Shown piece by piece: positions 1 to 7,876 of a stretch of 40,276 bases of DNA (its first letter is position 1; each line of letters starts with the position of its first letter). The position numbers and the translations under genes are program-made. The stretch is from Akkermansia sp. (lineage in GTDB: Bacteria; Verrucomicrobiota; Verrucomicrobiia; Verrucomicrobiales; Akkermansiaceae), in the NCBI GenBank assembly GCA_017435505.1, contig JAFSEZ010000016.1, positions 1-40,276 on the forward strand. The letters run 5' to 3'. The notes below the pieces were generated by a model. The model was not told the DNA's origin and ran no database searches. It worked only from the letters and a program-made list of their open reading frames with translations.

Positions 1-171
1 CCCCCCCATCCTGGCTAGGGCAGTTTGGGCACCATTAGTGACTGTTTGGGGTGCTTTCCGGTGTCGCATTTGATTTTACAACTCGCAAACTGTCGAGCAA
101 GAATGAGTATATGCTTGCTTTTTTCTGAAAAAGAAGATAGGATTGTTTCAGTCTAACTCTTAAGCAAAAAA
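1..171. other. Left-edge intergenic region
   Basis: No coding sequence is visible here. A weak hairpin (AGCAAG at 96-101 with CTTGCT at 114-119, followed by a T-run to about 124) could terminate a gene lying off the left edge, but the stem is only 6 bp. The right arm of that hairpin overlaps the -35 box of the promoter proposed for the gene at 172. Confidence 0.4.
115..143 (+). promoter_or_regulatory. Candidate sigma70-type promoter for the epimerase gene
   Basis: TTGCTT (115-120), a 17-nt spacer and TAGGAT (138-143). This predicts a transcription start near 150 and a 5' leader of about 20 nt. No Shine-Dalgarno sequence precedes the ATG at 172; the upstream bases are A-rich. Confidence 0.45.
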
Positions 172-1206
172 ATGAAAATCTTGATGACAGGGGCAGCCGG
201 GTTCATTGGTTACCACCTAACCCAGAGGCTGATGAGCGAAGGTCATACTATCGTAGGGCTGGATAATCTGTGTAATCGCGGCGATTTAGAGCTTAAAATG
301 GCACGTTTGCAGCAACTTGGTATAGCAGAGCAAGAAATCAAAGATGCCATTCCCTATCAAAGCACCCAAGGAAACTTTATTTTTTTGAAAGCAGACATCA
401 TGGCTCGCAAGGCCCTGATTTCATTCTGTAAGGACGAACAATTTGATGTCATCATTCATCTGGCAGCTGTTACCGGTTCGGAAATGGCAAGGGAAGCCCC
501 CACACAGATGTTTGACACCAATGTGGTGGGCACACAAAACATGCTGGAAGCCGCGAGAGTTTCCGGTGTGCAGCATTTCTTCTTCGCGTCCAGTTCCGTT
601 GTACACGGGGCACGAGCAAAAGCCCCGCTGAGCGAAGATGATGACGTGGATACCCCCATGAATATGTACGCAGGTTCCAAACGTGCGGCCGAATTGCTCT
701 GCTACACATACTCCCGCGCATTTAACCTCCCCATCACAATTTTCCGCTTCTTTACGGTGTACGGGCCTTGGGCTCGCCCCGATTCACTTCCCATGACCAT
801 TGCTCGCGATGTGGAAGCCGGCAACACGATTACCATTCTCAACAACGGATACTTGGTACGAGATTTCACCTATGTGGATGACATTACAGACGGTGTCATG
901 TCTGCCTTGAATAATCCCCAATACAGCACACATGGGGCTCCCTATGCACTATACAACATCGGGCGCTCAAAACCCGTACCATTCCTCTCTTTTGTACAAG
1001 CGGTTGAATCCGCTCTTGGCAAGCTGGCCAAAGTCCAATTGGACGCAGCATCTCCCCTCACCCGTGGCGAAAGCGTAGAAGTATACGCTGACACCACCAA
1101 ACTGGAGAACGAGCTTGCCTATTCCCCCGTATGGGATTACGAAGAAGCTCTCCCCATCTTCATTGAATGGTTCCGTTCCTATTATTCTGAAAAATCCTCT
1201 CACTAA
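172..1206 (+). CDS. NAD-dependent epimerase, UDP-glucuronate 4-epimerase-like
   Basis: A 344-residue short-chain dehydrogenase/reductase of the extended nucleotide-sugar epimerase type. The NAD-binding glycine motif GAAGFIG lies at residues 7-13. The catalytic Tyr/Lys pair is in MYAGSK (Y166, K170), with the Ser-rich FFASSSVVHG stretch just before it. The segment after the first strand (DNLCNRGDLELKMARL) and the phrase FRFFTVYGPWARPD are characteristic of UDP-glucuronate 4-epimerases, which convert UDP-GlcA to UDP-GalA in the cytoplasm for surface polysaccharide synthesis. The substrate is inferred from these motifs; another UDP-sugar is possible. pyrD follows after 53 nt in the same direction with no terminator between them, so co-transcription is likely. 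Confidence 0.85.
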   Translation: MKILMTGAAGFIGYHLTQRLMSEGHTIVGLDNLCNRGDLELKMARLQQLGIAEQEIKDAIPYQSTQGNFIFLKADIMARKALISFCKDEQFDVIIHLAAVTGSEMAREAPTQMFDTNVVGTQNMLEAARVSGVQHFFFASSSVVHGARAKAPLSEDDDVDTPMNMYAGSKRAAELLCYTYSRAFNLPITIFRFFTVYGPWARPDSLPMTIARDVEAGNTITILNNGYLVRDFTYVDDITDGVMSALNNPQYSTHGAPYALYNIGRSKPVPFLSFVQAVESALGKLAKVQLDAASPLTRGESVEVYADTTKLENELAYSPVWDYEEALPIFIEWFRSYYSEKSSH

Positions 1207-1259
1207 CAACAAACAACCCACGGCCCGGTGTCAACAGTGGCACTCTGGCTCTCTCAACA

Positions 1260-2315
1260 GTGTCCCCCATACTCTACCAAATCGCTAAAAAGTTTCTTTT
1301 CTGTCTGAATCCGGAAACGGCTCACGAACTGACTCTTGCAGGGCTGCGCATGGCCGACCGCATGAGTCTTATCCCCTGCTTTGCCAAAGCAAGAGTGGAA
1401 GACCCCATAACCATCATGGGGTTGAAATTTCCTAATCGTGTAGGTCTGGCTGCGGGGATGGATAAGGAAGCCAACACCTTTGCTGCATTCGCGCACTTGG
1501 GCTTCGGCTCTGTAGAAGTAGGCACGCTTACCCCCCGGCCTCAACCGGGCAACCCCAAACCGCGTCTTTTTCGCTGCATTCCCCAGCAAGCCATCATCAA
1601 CCACATGGGTATCAACAACCCCGGCGTGGAAGAAGGCGTGGAAAATATACAAGCTATCCACAATTTTGATGGTATCTTGGGCGTAAATATCAGCAAGAAC
1701 AAAACCACGCCCAATGAAGATGCCCGTATGGATTATCTGGAGTGCCTGCGCGCCGTATGGAAAGTGGCAGACTACGTAACCATCAACTTCTCCTGCCCCA
1801 ATGTGCCCAATCTGTGCGATTTGGCCAAGGCTGCATCCGCAGCGGATTTGCTGGCATCCCTCAAGAGCGAGCAAGCCAATCTCGCCAACGAGACGGGACG
1901 CTATGTCCCCATCGCCATGAAAGTTTCTCCCGATATGAATGAGGGGCAAATTCATGAGCTTTCCAACGTTTTCCTGGAAAGCCAGTTGGATGGTCTTATC
2001 TGCACCAACACCACAACCTCTCGCCAGGGGGTGGAAGGCCATCCGGCTGCCTCCGAAAGCGGCGGACTCTCCGGCAAGCCTCTATACAACCGGGCAAACG
2101 AAACGCTGGAAGCATTTGCCAAGGATTTGCAGGGCAACATCCCGATTATCGGTGTAGGCGGCATCATGAGTGCCGATGATGCTGTAGCAAAAATCAAGGC
2201 CGGCGCATCCATGGTGCAGCTATACAGCGGGTTCGTCTACCATGGACCCGACCTTATCTGGCGCACCGCGCGGGCAATCAAAGAACAGTGTCCAACTACC
2301 CTCATTACAAAATAA
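1260..2315 (+). CDS. pyrD: Dihydroorotate dehydrogenase, class 2 (quinone-dependent) type
   Basis: A 351-residue enzyme of de novo pyrimidine synthesis that oxidises dihydroorotate to orotate with FMN. The class 2 architecture is clear: an N-terminal helical extension (about residues 1-40) that in the family docks on the membrane and passes electrons to quinone, then the FMN barrel with [52 protein letters not shown] and [11 protein letters not shown]. The oddity is the active-site loop NFSCPNVPN. The catalytic base position is Cys179, as in class 1 enzymes, whereas class 2 enzymes normally have Ser there (SSPNTPG in E. coli). Translation starts at a GTG at 1260. The next gene begins 29 nt after the stop. 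Confidence 0.93.
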   Translation: MSPILYQIAKKFLFCLNPETAHELTLAGLRMADRMSLIPCFAKARVEDPITIMGLKFPNRVGLAAGMDKEANTFAAFAHLGFGSVEVGTLTPRPQPGNPKPRLFRCIPQQAIINHMGINNPGVEEGVENIQAIHNFDGILGVNISKNKTTPNEDARMDYLECLRAVWKVADYVTINFSCPNVPNLCDLAKAASAADLLASLKSEQANLANETGRYVPIAMKVSPDMNEGQIHELSNVFLESQLDGLICTNTTTSRQGVEGHPAASESGGLSGKPLYNRANETLEAFAKDLQGNIPIIGVGGIMSADDAVAKIKAGASMVQLYSGFVYHGPDLIWRTARAIKEQCPTTLITK

Positions 2316-2344
2316 ACTCTCTCTTCAACATTAATTACACCACT

Positions 2345-3301
2345 ATGGCCACCCAATTAGAACAGCTCAAACAATACACTACCGTTGTAGCAGATACAGG
2401 CGACTTTCGCCAGATGGAAGAGTTCGCCCCCCAAGATGCAACAACAAACCCTTCCCTCATCTTAGCCGCTGCAGCCAAACAGGAGTACCGCCCCATCATT
2501 GAGGAAGTAGTCGCGTCTTTCCGCAACAGCGAGTTGAAAGGAGATGCACTCACCGCCGCCCTCATGAACAAAGTCATCGTGGCTTTCGGGCTGGAAATCC
2601 TGAAGCGAGTACCCGGCCGTGTATCCAGCGAAGTGGATGCTCGCCTCTCATTCGATACGGAAGCCACCGTGCAAAAGGCACGAGAGATTATGGCTCTGTA
2701 TGAAGAAGCAGGAGTCAGCCGCGACCGAGTCCTCATCAAGATTGCCTCCACATGGGAGGGCATTCAGGCCGCCCGCATTCTGGAGCAAGAGGGGATTCAC
2801 TGCAACCTCACACTTCTCTTCAGCTTGGTGCAGGCCGTTGCTTGCGCAGAAGCCGGTGTGCGCCTCATCTCTCCCTTTGTAGGCCGCATTCTCGATTGGT
2901 ACACCAAAAACACGGGCGAGCAGTACACCGCCGAAACAGACCCCGGCGTACTTTCCGTGCGCACCATCTACAACTACTACAAGAAGTTCGGCTACCCGGT
3001 TCAGATTATGGGCGCGTCTTTCCGCAACAAGGGAGAAGTGCTGGCTCTGGCAGGGTGCGATTTGCTCACCATCTCCCCCAACCTTTTGGCAGAACTGGCA
3101 GCAAGTGAAGATACTGTCTTGCCTCTACTCTCTCCGGAATCTGCCCAAAACAGCGATATTGAGCGTATCCCGGCAGATGAGAAGTCTTTCCGCTTCCTCT
3201 TCAATGAAGATGCCATGGCTACAGAAAAGACAGCGGAAGGTATCCGCCGCTTCTCGGCAGACATCCGCAAGCTTGAGGCTCTCCTCACCTCCATGTTTTA
3301 A
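2345..3301 (+). CDS. tal: Transaldolase
   Basis: A 318-residue transaldolase of the pentose phosphate pathway, which moves a dihydroxyacetone unit between sugar phosphates through a Schiff base. The catalytic lysine falls exactly at K132 ([11 protein letters not shown]), the same number as in E. coli TalB. Other family signatures are DATTNPSLI near the N-terminus, [11 protein letters not shown] and [10 protein letters not shown]. The start is placed at the ATG at 2345 because this gives the family length; an in-frame start at 2288 would add 19 unlikely residues and run into pyrD. The gene lies 29 nt after pyrD, with no Shine-Dalgarno sequence. Confidence 0.95.
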   Translation: MATQLEQLKQYTTVVADTGDFRQMEEFAPQDATTNPSLILAAAAKQEYRPIIEEVVASFRNSELKGDALTAALMNKVIVAFGLEILKRVPGRVSSEVDARLSFDTEATVQKAREIMALYEEAGVSRDRVLIKIASTWEGIQAARILEQEGIHCNLTLLFSLVQAVACAEAGVRLISPFVGRILDWYTKNTGEQYTAETDPGVLSVRTIYNYYKKFGYPVQIMGASFRNKGEVLALAGCDLLTISPNLLAELAASEDTVLPLLSPESAQNSDIERIPADEKSFRFLFNEDAMATEKTAEGIRRFSADIRKLEALLTSMF

Positions 3302-3327
3302 TCATTTTACATCACAACACACAAATC

Positions 3328-4317
3328 ATGAAAGTACTCGTTACAGGCGGAGCCGGCTACATCGGCTCCCACACCGTTCGGCAGCTCGTTAAGAGTGGTG
3401 CAGAGGTGACTGTGCTTGATAGCATGGTATACGGCCACCCCGCAGCTATAGTTGACAAAGAAGTCACACTGGTGAAAGGCGACTTGGGCGATCCCGCCAT
3501 CGTCTATCCCCTGCTCGTCAATGGCAAGTTTGATGCCGTTGTGCATTTTGCCGCTTTCATTCAAGTGGGCGAATCAGTAACAGACCCGCTCAAGTATTAC
3601 GAAAACAACATCGCCAAGCCGTTGGTTCTTCTGCGAGCCATGATACTGGCCGGCTGCAAGCGCTTTGTGTTCTCATCTACTTGCGCCACCTATGGTGTAC
3701 CCACCCAAGTACCCATTCCTGAAACGGAGAAACAAGATCCCATCAACCCCTATGGCGGCTCCAAGTTCATGCTGGAGAAGGTATGCCGCGACTGCGAGCG
3801 TGCCTATGGTCTCAAGAGTGTATTCCTGCGCTACTTCAATGCCTCCGGGTCATCGGAAGATGGTCTGATTGGTGAAGACCACGAACCGGAGTCGCACCTC
3901 ATTCCGGTCATTCTGCAAGCCATCAAGGGAGAGCGCCCCGGTATCACCGTCTTTGGTACGGATTACGACACCCCCGATGGTACCTGCATCCGCGACTACA
4001 TCCACGTGGATGACTTGGCCGACGCCCACTTACGCGCACTTGATTACCTCATGAAAGGCGGGGACACCAACTGGTTCAACCTCGGCACCGGCAAGGGGCT
4101 TTCCGTGAAAGAAATCATTGATGCAGCTGAAAAAGTCACCGGCAAGAAAGCACCTGTAGAATACGGACCGCGCCGTGAAGGTGACCCGCCCCGCCTGATT
4201 GCGGATGCCCGCAAGGCAGCAGAAATCTTGGGCTGGATTCCCAAATACCAAGATGCCACCAAGATTGTGGAGACAGCTTGGAAGTGGTTCAACGGCCCCC
4301 GTGGCGGTCACTATTAA
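3328..4317 (+). CDS. galE: UDP-glucose 4-epimerase
   Basis: A 329-residue extended SDR enzyme that interconverts UDP-glucose and UDP-galactose in the Leloir pathway and in the supply of galactosyl donors. GGAGYIG (residues 7-13) binds NAD, SSTCATYG holds the active-site Ser/Thr, and Y142-x3-K146 (in NPYGGSK) is the catalytic pair. RYFNASG and the IRDYIHVDDLADAH segment are typical of GalE. It is the last gene of the epimerase-pyrD-tal-galE run (26 nt after tal) and is followed by a hairpin terminator. The stop TAA is immediately followed by TAG. Confidence 0.95.
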   Translation: MKVLVTGGAGYIGSHTVRQLVKSGAEVTVLDSMVYGHPAAIVDKEVTLVKGDLGDPAIVYPLLVNGKFDAVVHFAAFIQVGESVTDPLKYYENNIAKPLVLLRAMILAGCKRFVFSSTCATYGVPTQVPIPETEKQDPINPYGGSKFMLEKVCRDCERAYGLKSVFLRYFNASGSSEDGLIGEDHEPESHLIPVILQAIKGERPGITVFGTDYDTPDGTCIRDYIHVDDLADAHLRALDYLMKGGDTNWFNLGTGKGLSVKEIIDAAEKVTGKKAPVEYGPRREGDPPRLIADARKAAEILGWIPKYQDATKIVETAWKWFNGPRGGHY

Positions 4318-4343
4318 TAGATTCTTACATCCCGTTCGCAGGC

Positions 4344-4380
4344 AGAGTGAGCTTCGGTTACCGGAGCTCACTCTTTGCTT
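4344..4380 (+). terminator. Hairpin terminator after galE
   Basis: AGAGTGAGCTTCGG (4344-4357) and CCGGAGCTCACTCT (4361-4374) form a 14-bp stem with one G-T wobble and a TTA loop. The T-rich stretch TTGCTTTG follows. The U-tract is imperfect, so efficiency is uncertain. Confidence 0.7.
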
Positions 4381-4390
4381 TGAGGGTGTC

Positions 4391-4421
4391 ACCAGGGCAA
4401 ACGCAATGCGTTTGCTCTAGG
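4391..4421. mobile_element. 31-bp palindromic element with flanking direct repeats (minimal MITE-like)
   Basis: The left arm CCAGGGCAAACGCA (4392-4405) faces the right arm TGCGTTTGCTCTAGG (4407-4421), an almost perfect inverted repeat with a single central base. The direct repeat GGTGTC lies on both sides (4385-4390 and 4422-4427; 7 bp, GGGTGTC, if the right boundary is moved one base in). The arm matches the terminal repeats of the 244-bp element at 36892-37135. Seen: the arms and the flanking repeats. Inferred: transposition-type insertion of a reduced element, rather than a terminator or REP sequence. Confidence 0.55.
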
Positions 4422-4438
4422 GGTGTCGCGGTCCGAGC

Positions 4439-4467
4439 TTGACAGGAAAGTATGCTGATAGTATCCT
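4439..4467 (+). promoter_or_regulatory. Sigma70-type promoter immediately upstream of the secreted-protein gene
   Basis: Consensus TTGACA (4439-4444), a 17-nt spacer and TATCCT (4462-4467). The -10 box ends 9 nt before the ATG at 4477, so transcription would begin at or within about 3 nt of the start codon. Confidence 0.65.
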
Positions 4468-4476
4468 TTTGCCGCA

Positions 4477-5163
4477 ATGTTACTTAAGCGACTGATACTG
4501 ATATTGGCCATTCTTCTGTGCACACCCATGGCACAAGCCGTTGATGTCGTACTGTCCGGGGGCGTAGCGCTTAAGTCTTGGGAAAAGCTGAGAGGGCCGG
4601 TAGCGCACGATAACTGGTGGGCCAATTTTATTCGCGCAGCTACGGTGCACATGGATTTAACCCGCCTCAGGCGTCCCGATGCAAAGTTTACGTGGATAGT
4701 CTATCGCCCGGCCTACATCACCCGAGGCAAAGAGGATGGCAAGGACTATATCTCCATGATTAAAGAGCAAGCCGACAAACGCAAGGTGAAACTTGTGTTG
4801 GCCGACACCTCCGCTCAGGTCTATGCTGCCATCAATAAAGCACCTCGCGGAGCAGAAAAAATCTCAAGTTTCTACTACTTCGGGCATTCCAATGCTCATG
4901 CTTTCATGCTGGATTACAGCAACGCCATCATCGGCTCTTCTAAACATTGGATGCACGAAAAAGACCTTGCAACTAAAATTAATCCGGCTGCGTTTGCACC
5001 TGATGCAGAATGCCACAGCTTTGGGTGCTATACCGGACTCTCCATGAGCAAGGTATGGTATAAAGCTCTGGGCGTCCCGCTCTGGGGCAACACGGAATCC
5101 ACCCGCTACCAACCTGTCGGAGATGGGCGTATGCCCTCCGGCAATGGCCGTTGGGTCAAGTAA
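4477..5163 (+). CDS. Secreted protein of unknown function with a possible Cys/His dyad
   Basis: A 228-residue protein with a classical signal peptide (residues 1 to about 21: KR, a hydrophobic core, then AQA before V22), so it is exported. I do not recognise the family with certainty. Two segments stand out: a hydrophobic stretch ending in FYYFGHSNAHAF (H137), and ECHSFGCYTG (C179, C184), 42-47 residues later. A hydrophobic strand ending in a small residue plus His, followed by a second strand ending in C-x-T/S-G, is the layout of clan CD peptidases (caspase and CHAT families), so a caspase-fold hydrolase is a possibility. That is inference from short motifs only. The gene has its own promoter and may be read from a leaderless mRNA; the KH-protein gene starts 68 nt after it. 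Confidence 0.8.
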   Translation: MLLKRLILILAILLCTPMAQAVDVVLSGGVALKSWEKLRGPVAHDNWWANFIRAATVHMDLTRLRRPDAKFTWIVYRPAYITRGKEDGKDYISMIKEQADKRKVKLVLADTSAQVYAAINKAPRGAEKISSFYYFGHSNAHAFMLDYSNAIIGSSKHWMHEKDLATKINPAAFAPDAECHSFGCYTGLSMSKVWYKALGVPLWGNTESTRYQPVGDGRMPSGNGRWVK

Positions 5164-5231
5164 GCCCCAGCCCCGATGCGGACTTGACAGCGAGAACTGC
5201 ATGTCTTATGATGAAGCAGAAAGCAAACGGT

Positions 5232-5513
5232 ATGCAAGAGCTCATAGAATTCATCGGTAAATACTTATTGGCGGTCACAACTCCTTTAATTCGACAGCCG
5301 GAAAAAGCAGAACTGCGCGTGGCAACAGCCCCGGCAGGCGATATGGTGCGTTTCCGCTTGGTGCTGGAACAAGCAGACGTGGCGCGAGTCATCGGCCGCA
5401 ATGGCATGACGGCATCTGCCATACGCTCATTGGCAAAATCCGCCGGAGAAAAGAGAGGCATCAAAGTGGTGGTGCACATTCTTTCCCGCGAGGAAGCAGA
5501 ATCTGCAGCTTGA
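5232..5513 (+). CDS. KH-domain RNA-binding protein, KhpA/YlqC type
   Basis: A 93-residue single KH-domain protein. The GxxG loop that contacts RNA is GRNG, in ARVIGRNGMTASAIRSL, and the N-terminus MQELIEFIGKYLL matches the usual beginning of KhpA/YlqC proteins. In other bacteria KhpA pairs with KhpB/Jag to bind many RNAs and affects cell shape and division; that role here is inferred from family. The start at 5232 gives the family length; in-frame ATGs at 5208 and 5211 would add 7-8 residues and cannot be excluded. priA starts 24 nt downstream. Confidence 0.85.
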   Translation: MQELIEFIGKYLLAVTTPLIRQPEKAELRVATAPAGDMVRFRLVLEQADVARVIGRNGMTASAIRSLAKSAGEKRGIKVVVHILSREEAESAA

Positions 5514-5537
5514 TACATAAGCTGCAATACGGACACC

Positions 5538-7793
5538 ATGCAGGAGCTATTTCCAACATCATCCCGTGGCCCGGCTGTACGGGTTCTGATGGACGGGATG
5601 GATGACATGGTGTTCGATTATGCGGTGCCGCCCGACATCGGAGAATTGGTGCAGCGCGGCTGTCGCGTAGAAGTACCTCTGCGGCATCGCACCGCGACCG
5701 GCACGGTTATTACCCTCATCTCACCGGAAGATACAGACCAAAGCCGGAATTTGAAGTCCGTTTTGCGAGTTGTTGGCAATGAGCCGGTTATTTCAGCGCA
5801 ATTAATGGAACTGGCAGAATGGGCCGCACGCTATTACGCCGTACCCATGGAGCAAATGGTGCGGTGCATTGTTCCGGAATCCGTACGGAGCGAGAAGCAC
5901 GAGGAGAAAACCCGCAAAATTGTGGTGCTTCAAAACTGGCCGGATGATGCGGAGATGAACAAAATCAACAGCCGTGCACCCCGGCAAGCGGCCATCCTGC
6001 GTTATTTGCATTCAGATGACAGCAAGCGTGCACCTCTCAATGATTTGGGCGGCAACGCTGCACTCGCCCCCAGCCGGGCATTGGCAAAAAAAGGGCTCGT
6101 GCGCATTGAGGATGAGCAAATACACCGGGACCCCGCCGGCAGCGAAACATTCACACTGAGCCAACCTCTGGAATTAAACGGCGAGCAGGCTCAAGCACTT
6201 GCCACCATACAAACCACCTTTGATGCAGGAGATAGCAAGCCCATGCTTCTGCAAGGCGTAACCGGTTCCGGCAAAACCGAAGTGTATCTGCAAGCAGCAG
6301 CGCATGCTCTTTCCAAAGGTAAAGGTGTACTCATATTGGTGCCGGAAATATCACTCACCCCCCAGACAATGGCCCGCTTCAAGAGTCGATTCGCAGACAT
6401 GCCGGGCTCCGTGGCCATCTTACACAGCGCCATGAGTGATGGTGAACGTTTTGACGAATGGCATGCCATTCACCGAGGGCAAGCCCGCATAGCCATCGGG
6501 CCACGTTCGGCGGTCTTTGCCCCTGTGCGTAATCTGGGGCTCATCATCGTGGATGAAGAACATGATTCCTCCTACAAACAGGAAAGTGCGCCACGCTACC
6601 ATGGCAGAGATTTGGCAGTACTGCGCGCCAAGTTGGAGGGGGCAACCATTCTGCTGGGGTCTGCCACTCCCTCTCTGGAGTCTCTGCACAATGTAGAACA
6701 AGGTAAATATACCATGCTGCGCATGGATAGACGGGCAGATGGCCAGCGCTTACCCCTCACCCGGGTGCTGGATATGCGCAGCGAACCCAAGGATAAACGC
6801 TACTTGGGCATCATATCGGAAAAACTGCGTCTGGCAATAGAAGAGCGCATGCACAAGGGAGAACAAGTCATTCTCCTGCTCAACCGGCGCGGTTTTGCAC
6901 GCTCCTTGCAATGCCCTGATTGTGGTTACGTTGTTCACTGCGAGCACTGCGCCCTGCCCCTTACTTACCATTTGCCGGAAAACAGGCTTGTGTGCCATAT
7001 ATGCGGTTACCGCGCCGTTGTACCCAAGCGATGTCCCGAATGCCATTCCGATAAAATTTTGCTGGAAGGTTACGGCACACAAAAGGTGGAAGCAGTTCTG
7101 CGGCGCTGTTTCCCCAAAACACGCATACAACGTGTTGATGCCGATGTGACTACACGTAAACACGCACTGCGCGACATTTTGGATGATTTCCGCGCACGCC
7201 GCATCGACATATTGCTTGGCACACAAATGATTTCCAAAGGTTTGGACTTTCCGGGCGTAACACTGGTGGGCGTGCTCAACGCAGATTTGGGCTTGTGCAT
7301 TCCCGACCCCAGAGCAGCAGAAAGGACATTTCAATTACTCACCCAAGTGGCGGGGAGAGCCGGACGTGGAGAGATTGACGGCGAAGTTATCATCCAGACC
7401 TATACCCCGCAGGCTGCCGCCATTCAGTTTGCCCGGCGGCATGATACAGATGGTTTCGCGGAGAAAGAATTAGCATTGCGCCGCCAATTCGGCTTCCCCC
7501 CCTACAGCCACATGGCCGTTCTTACTGTGCGCTCCCCCAAGGAAGAATTGGCAGATTTTTCCATCCAAACTCTTTGCAAAAAACTGCGCCGAGCGCTGCC
7601 GGACAATATCGAAATAAGTGATCCGATGCCGGCTCCTATTGCAAAATCCCATGGTCAATTCCGCTTTATGAGCACACTGCGGGGGCCATCTGCCCGGCCC
7701 ATTGCCGATGTATGCGCCCGCGAATTAAGTTATTTCAAAACGGCAGAAGATATCATTTGCACGCTTGATATCGATGCCTATTCTTTCATGTGA
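5538..7793 (+). CDS. priA: Primosomal protein N', PriA replication-restart helicase
   Basis: A 751-residue superfamily 2 DNA helicase that reloads the replisome at stalled forks. The N-terminal DNA-binding region comes first. Walker A is GVTGSGKT (240-247) and the Walker B box is DEEH (339-342). The helicase core is interrupted by the PriA zinc-binding module with eight cysteines (C459, C462, C468, C471, C486, C489, C499, C502), which in the family hold two Zn ions. The C-terminal motifs GTQMISKGLDFPGVTLVGVLNAD and QVAGRAGRG are intact. Length and motifs are normal, and the protein appears functional. It is the third gene of the 4477-7793 run. Confidence 0.96.
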   Translation: MQELFPTSSRGPAVRVLMDGMDDMVFDYAVPPDIGELVQRGCRVEVPLRHRTATGTVITLISPEDTDQSRNLKSVLRVVGNEPVISAQLMELAEWAARYYAVPMEQMVRCIVPESVRSEKHEEKTRKIVVLQNWPDDAEMNKINSRAPRQAAILRYLHSDDSKRAPLNDLGGNAALAPSRALAKKGLVRIEDEQIHRDPAGSETFTLSQPLELNGEQAQALATIQTTFDAGDSKPMLLQGVTGSGKTEVYLQAAAHALSKGKGVLILVPEISLTPQTMARFKSRFADMPGSVAILHSAMSDGERFDEWHAIHRGQARIAIGPRSAVFAPVRNLGLIIVDEEHDSSYKQESAPRYHGRDLAVLRAKLEGATILLGSATPSLESLHNVEQGKYTMLRMDRRADGQRLPLTRVLDMRSEPKDKRYLGIISEKLRLAIEERMHKGEQVILLLNRRGFARSLQCPDCGYVVHCEHCALPLTYHLPENRLVCHICGYRAVVPKRCPECHSDKILLEGYGTQKVEAVLRRCFPKTRIQRVDADVTTRKHALRDILDDFRARRIDILLGTQMISKGLDFPGVTLVGVLNADLGLCIPDPRAAERTFQLLTQVAGRAGRGEIDGEVIIQTYTPQAAAIQFARRHDTDGFAEKELALRRQFGFPPYSHMAVLTVRSPKEELADFSIQTLCKKLRRALPDNIEISDPMPAPIAKSHGQFRFMSTLRGPSARPIADVCARELSYFKTAEDIICTLDIDAYSFM

Positions 7794-7837
7794 TAAGCCC
7801 ACGTTGCAGCCCACTTTCGTCAGCATGAAGATTCAAC

Positions 7838-7865
7838 TTGAAAGCTTGACGGAAGATGGTAGAAT
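7838..7865 (+). promoter_or_regulatory. Candidate promoter of the ABC exporter operon
   Basis: TTGAAA (7838-7843), a 16-nt spacer and TAGAAT (7860-7865). The -10 box ends 11 nt before the ATG at 7877, so only about 4-5 nt of leader would remain. A TTGACG inside the spacer (7846-7851) is too close to the -10 box to serve as the -35. Confidence 0.5.
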
Positions 7866-7876
7866 AGACGTGCATT

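Noticed and set aside
1254..2042. A 262-codon open frame antisense to pyrD
   Set aside because: pyrD motifs are intact on the plus strand; the reverse frame has no features of a real protein.
2288..2344. Upstream in-frame start for transaldolase
   Set aside because: It would overlap pyrD and add 19 residues not found in the family. The ATG at 2345 places the catalytic Lys at 132, as in E. coli.
4391..4421. Reading the palindrome after galE as a second transcription terminator
   Set aside because: No T-tract follows it on either strand, and its arms match the ends of the 244-bp element, so a mobile-repeat explanation fits better.
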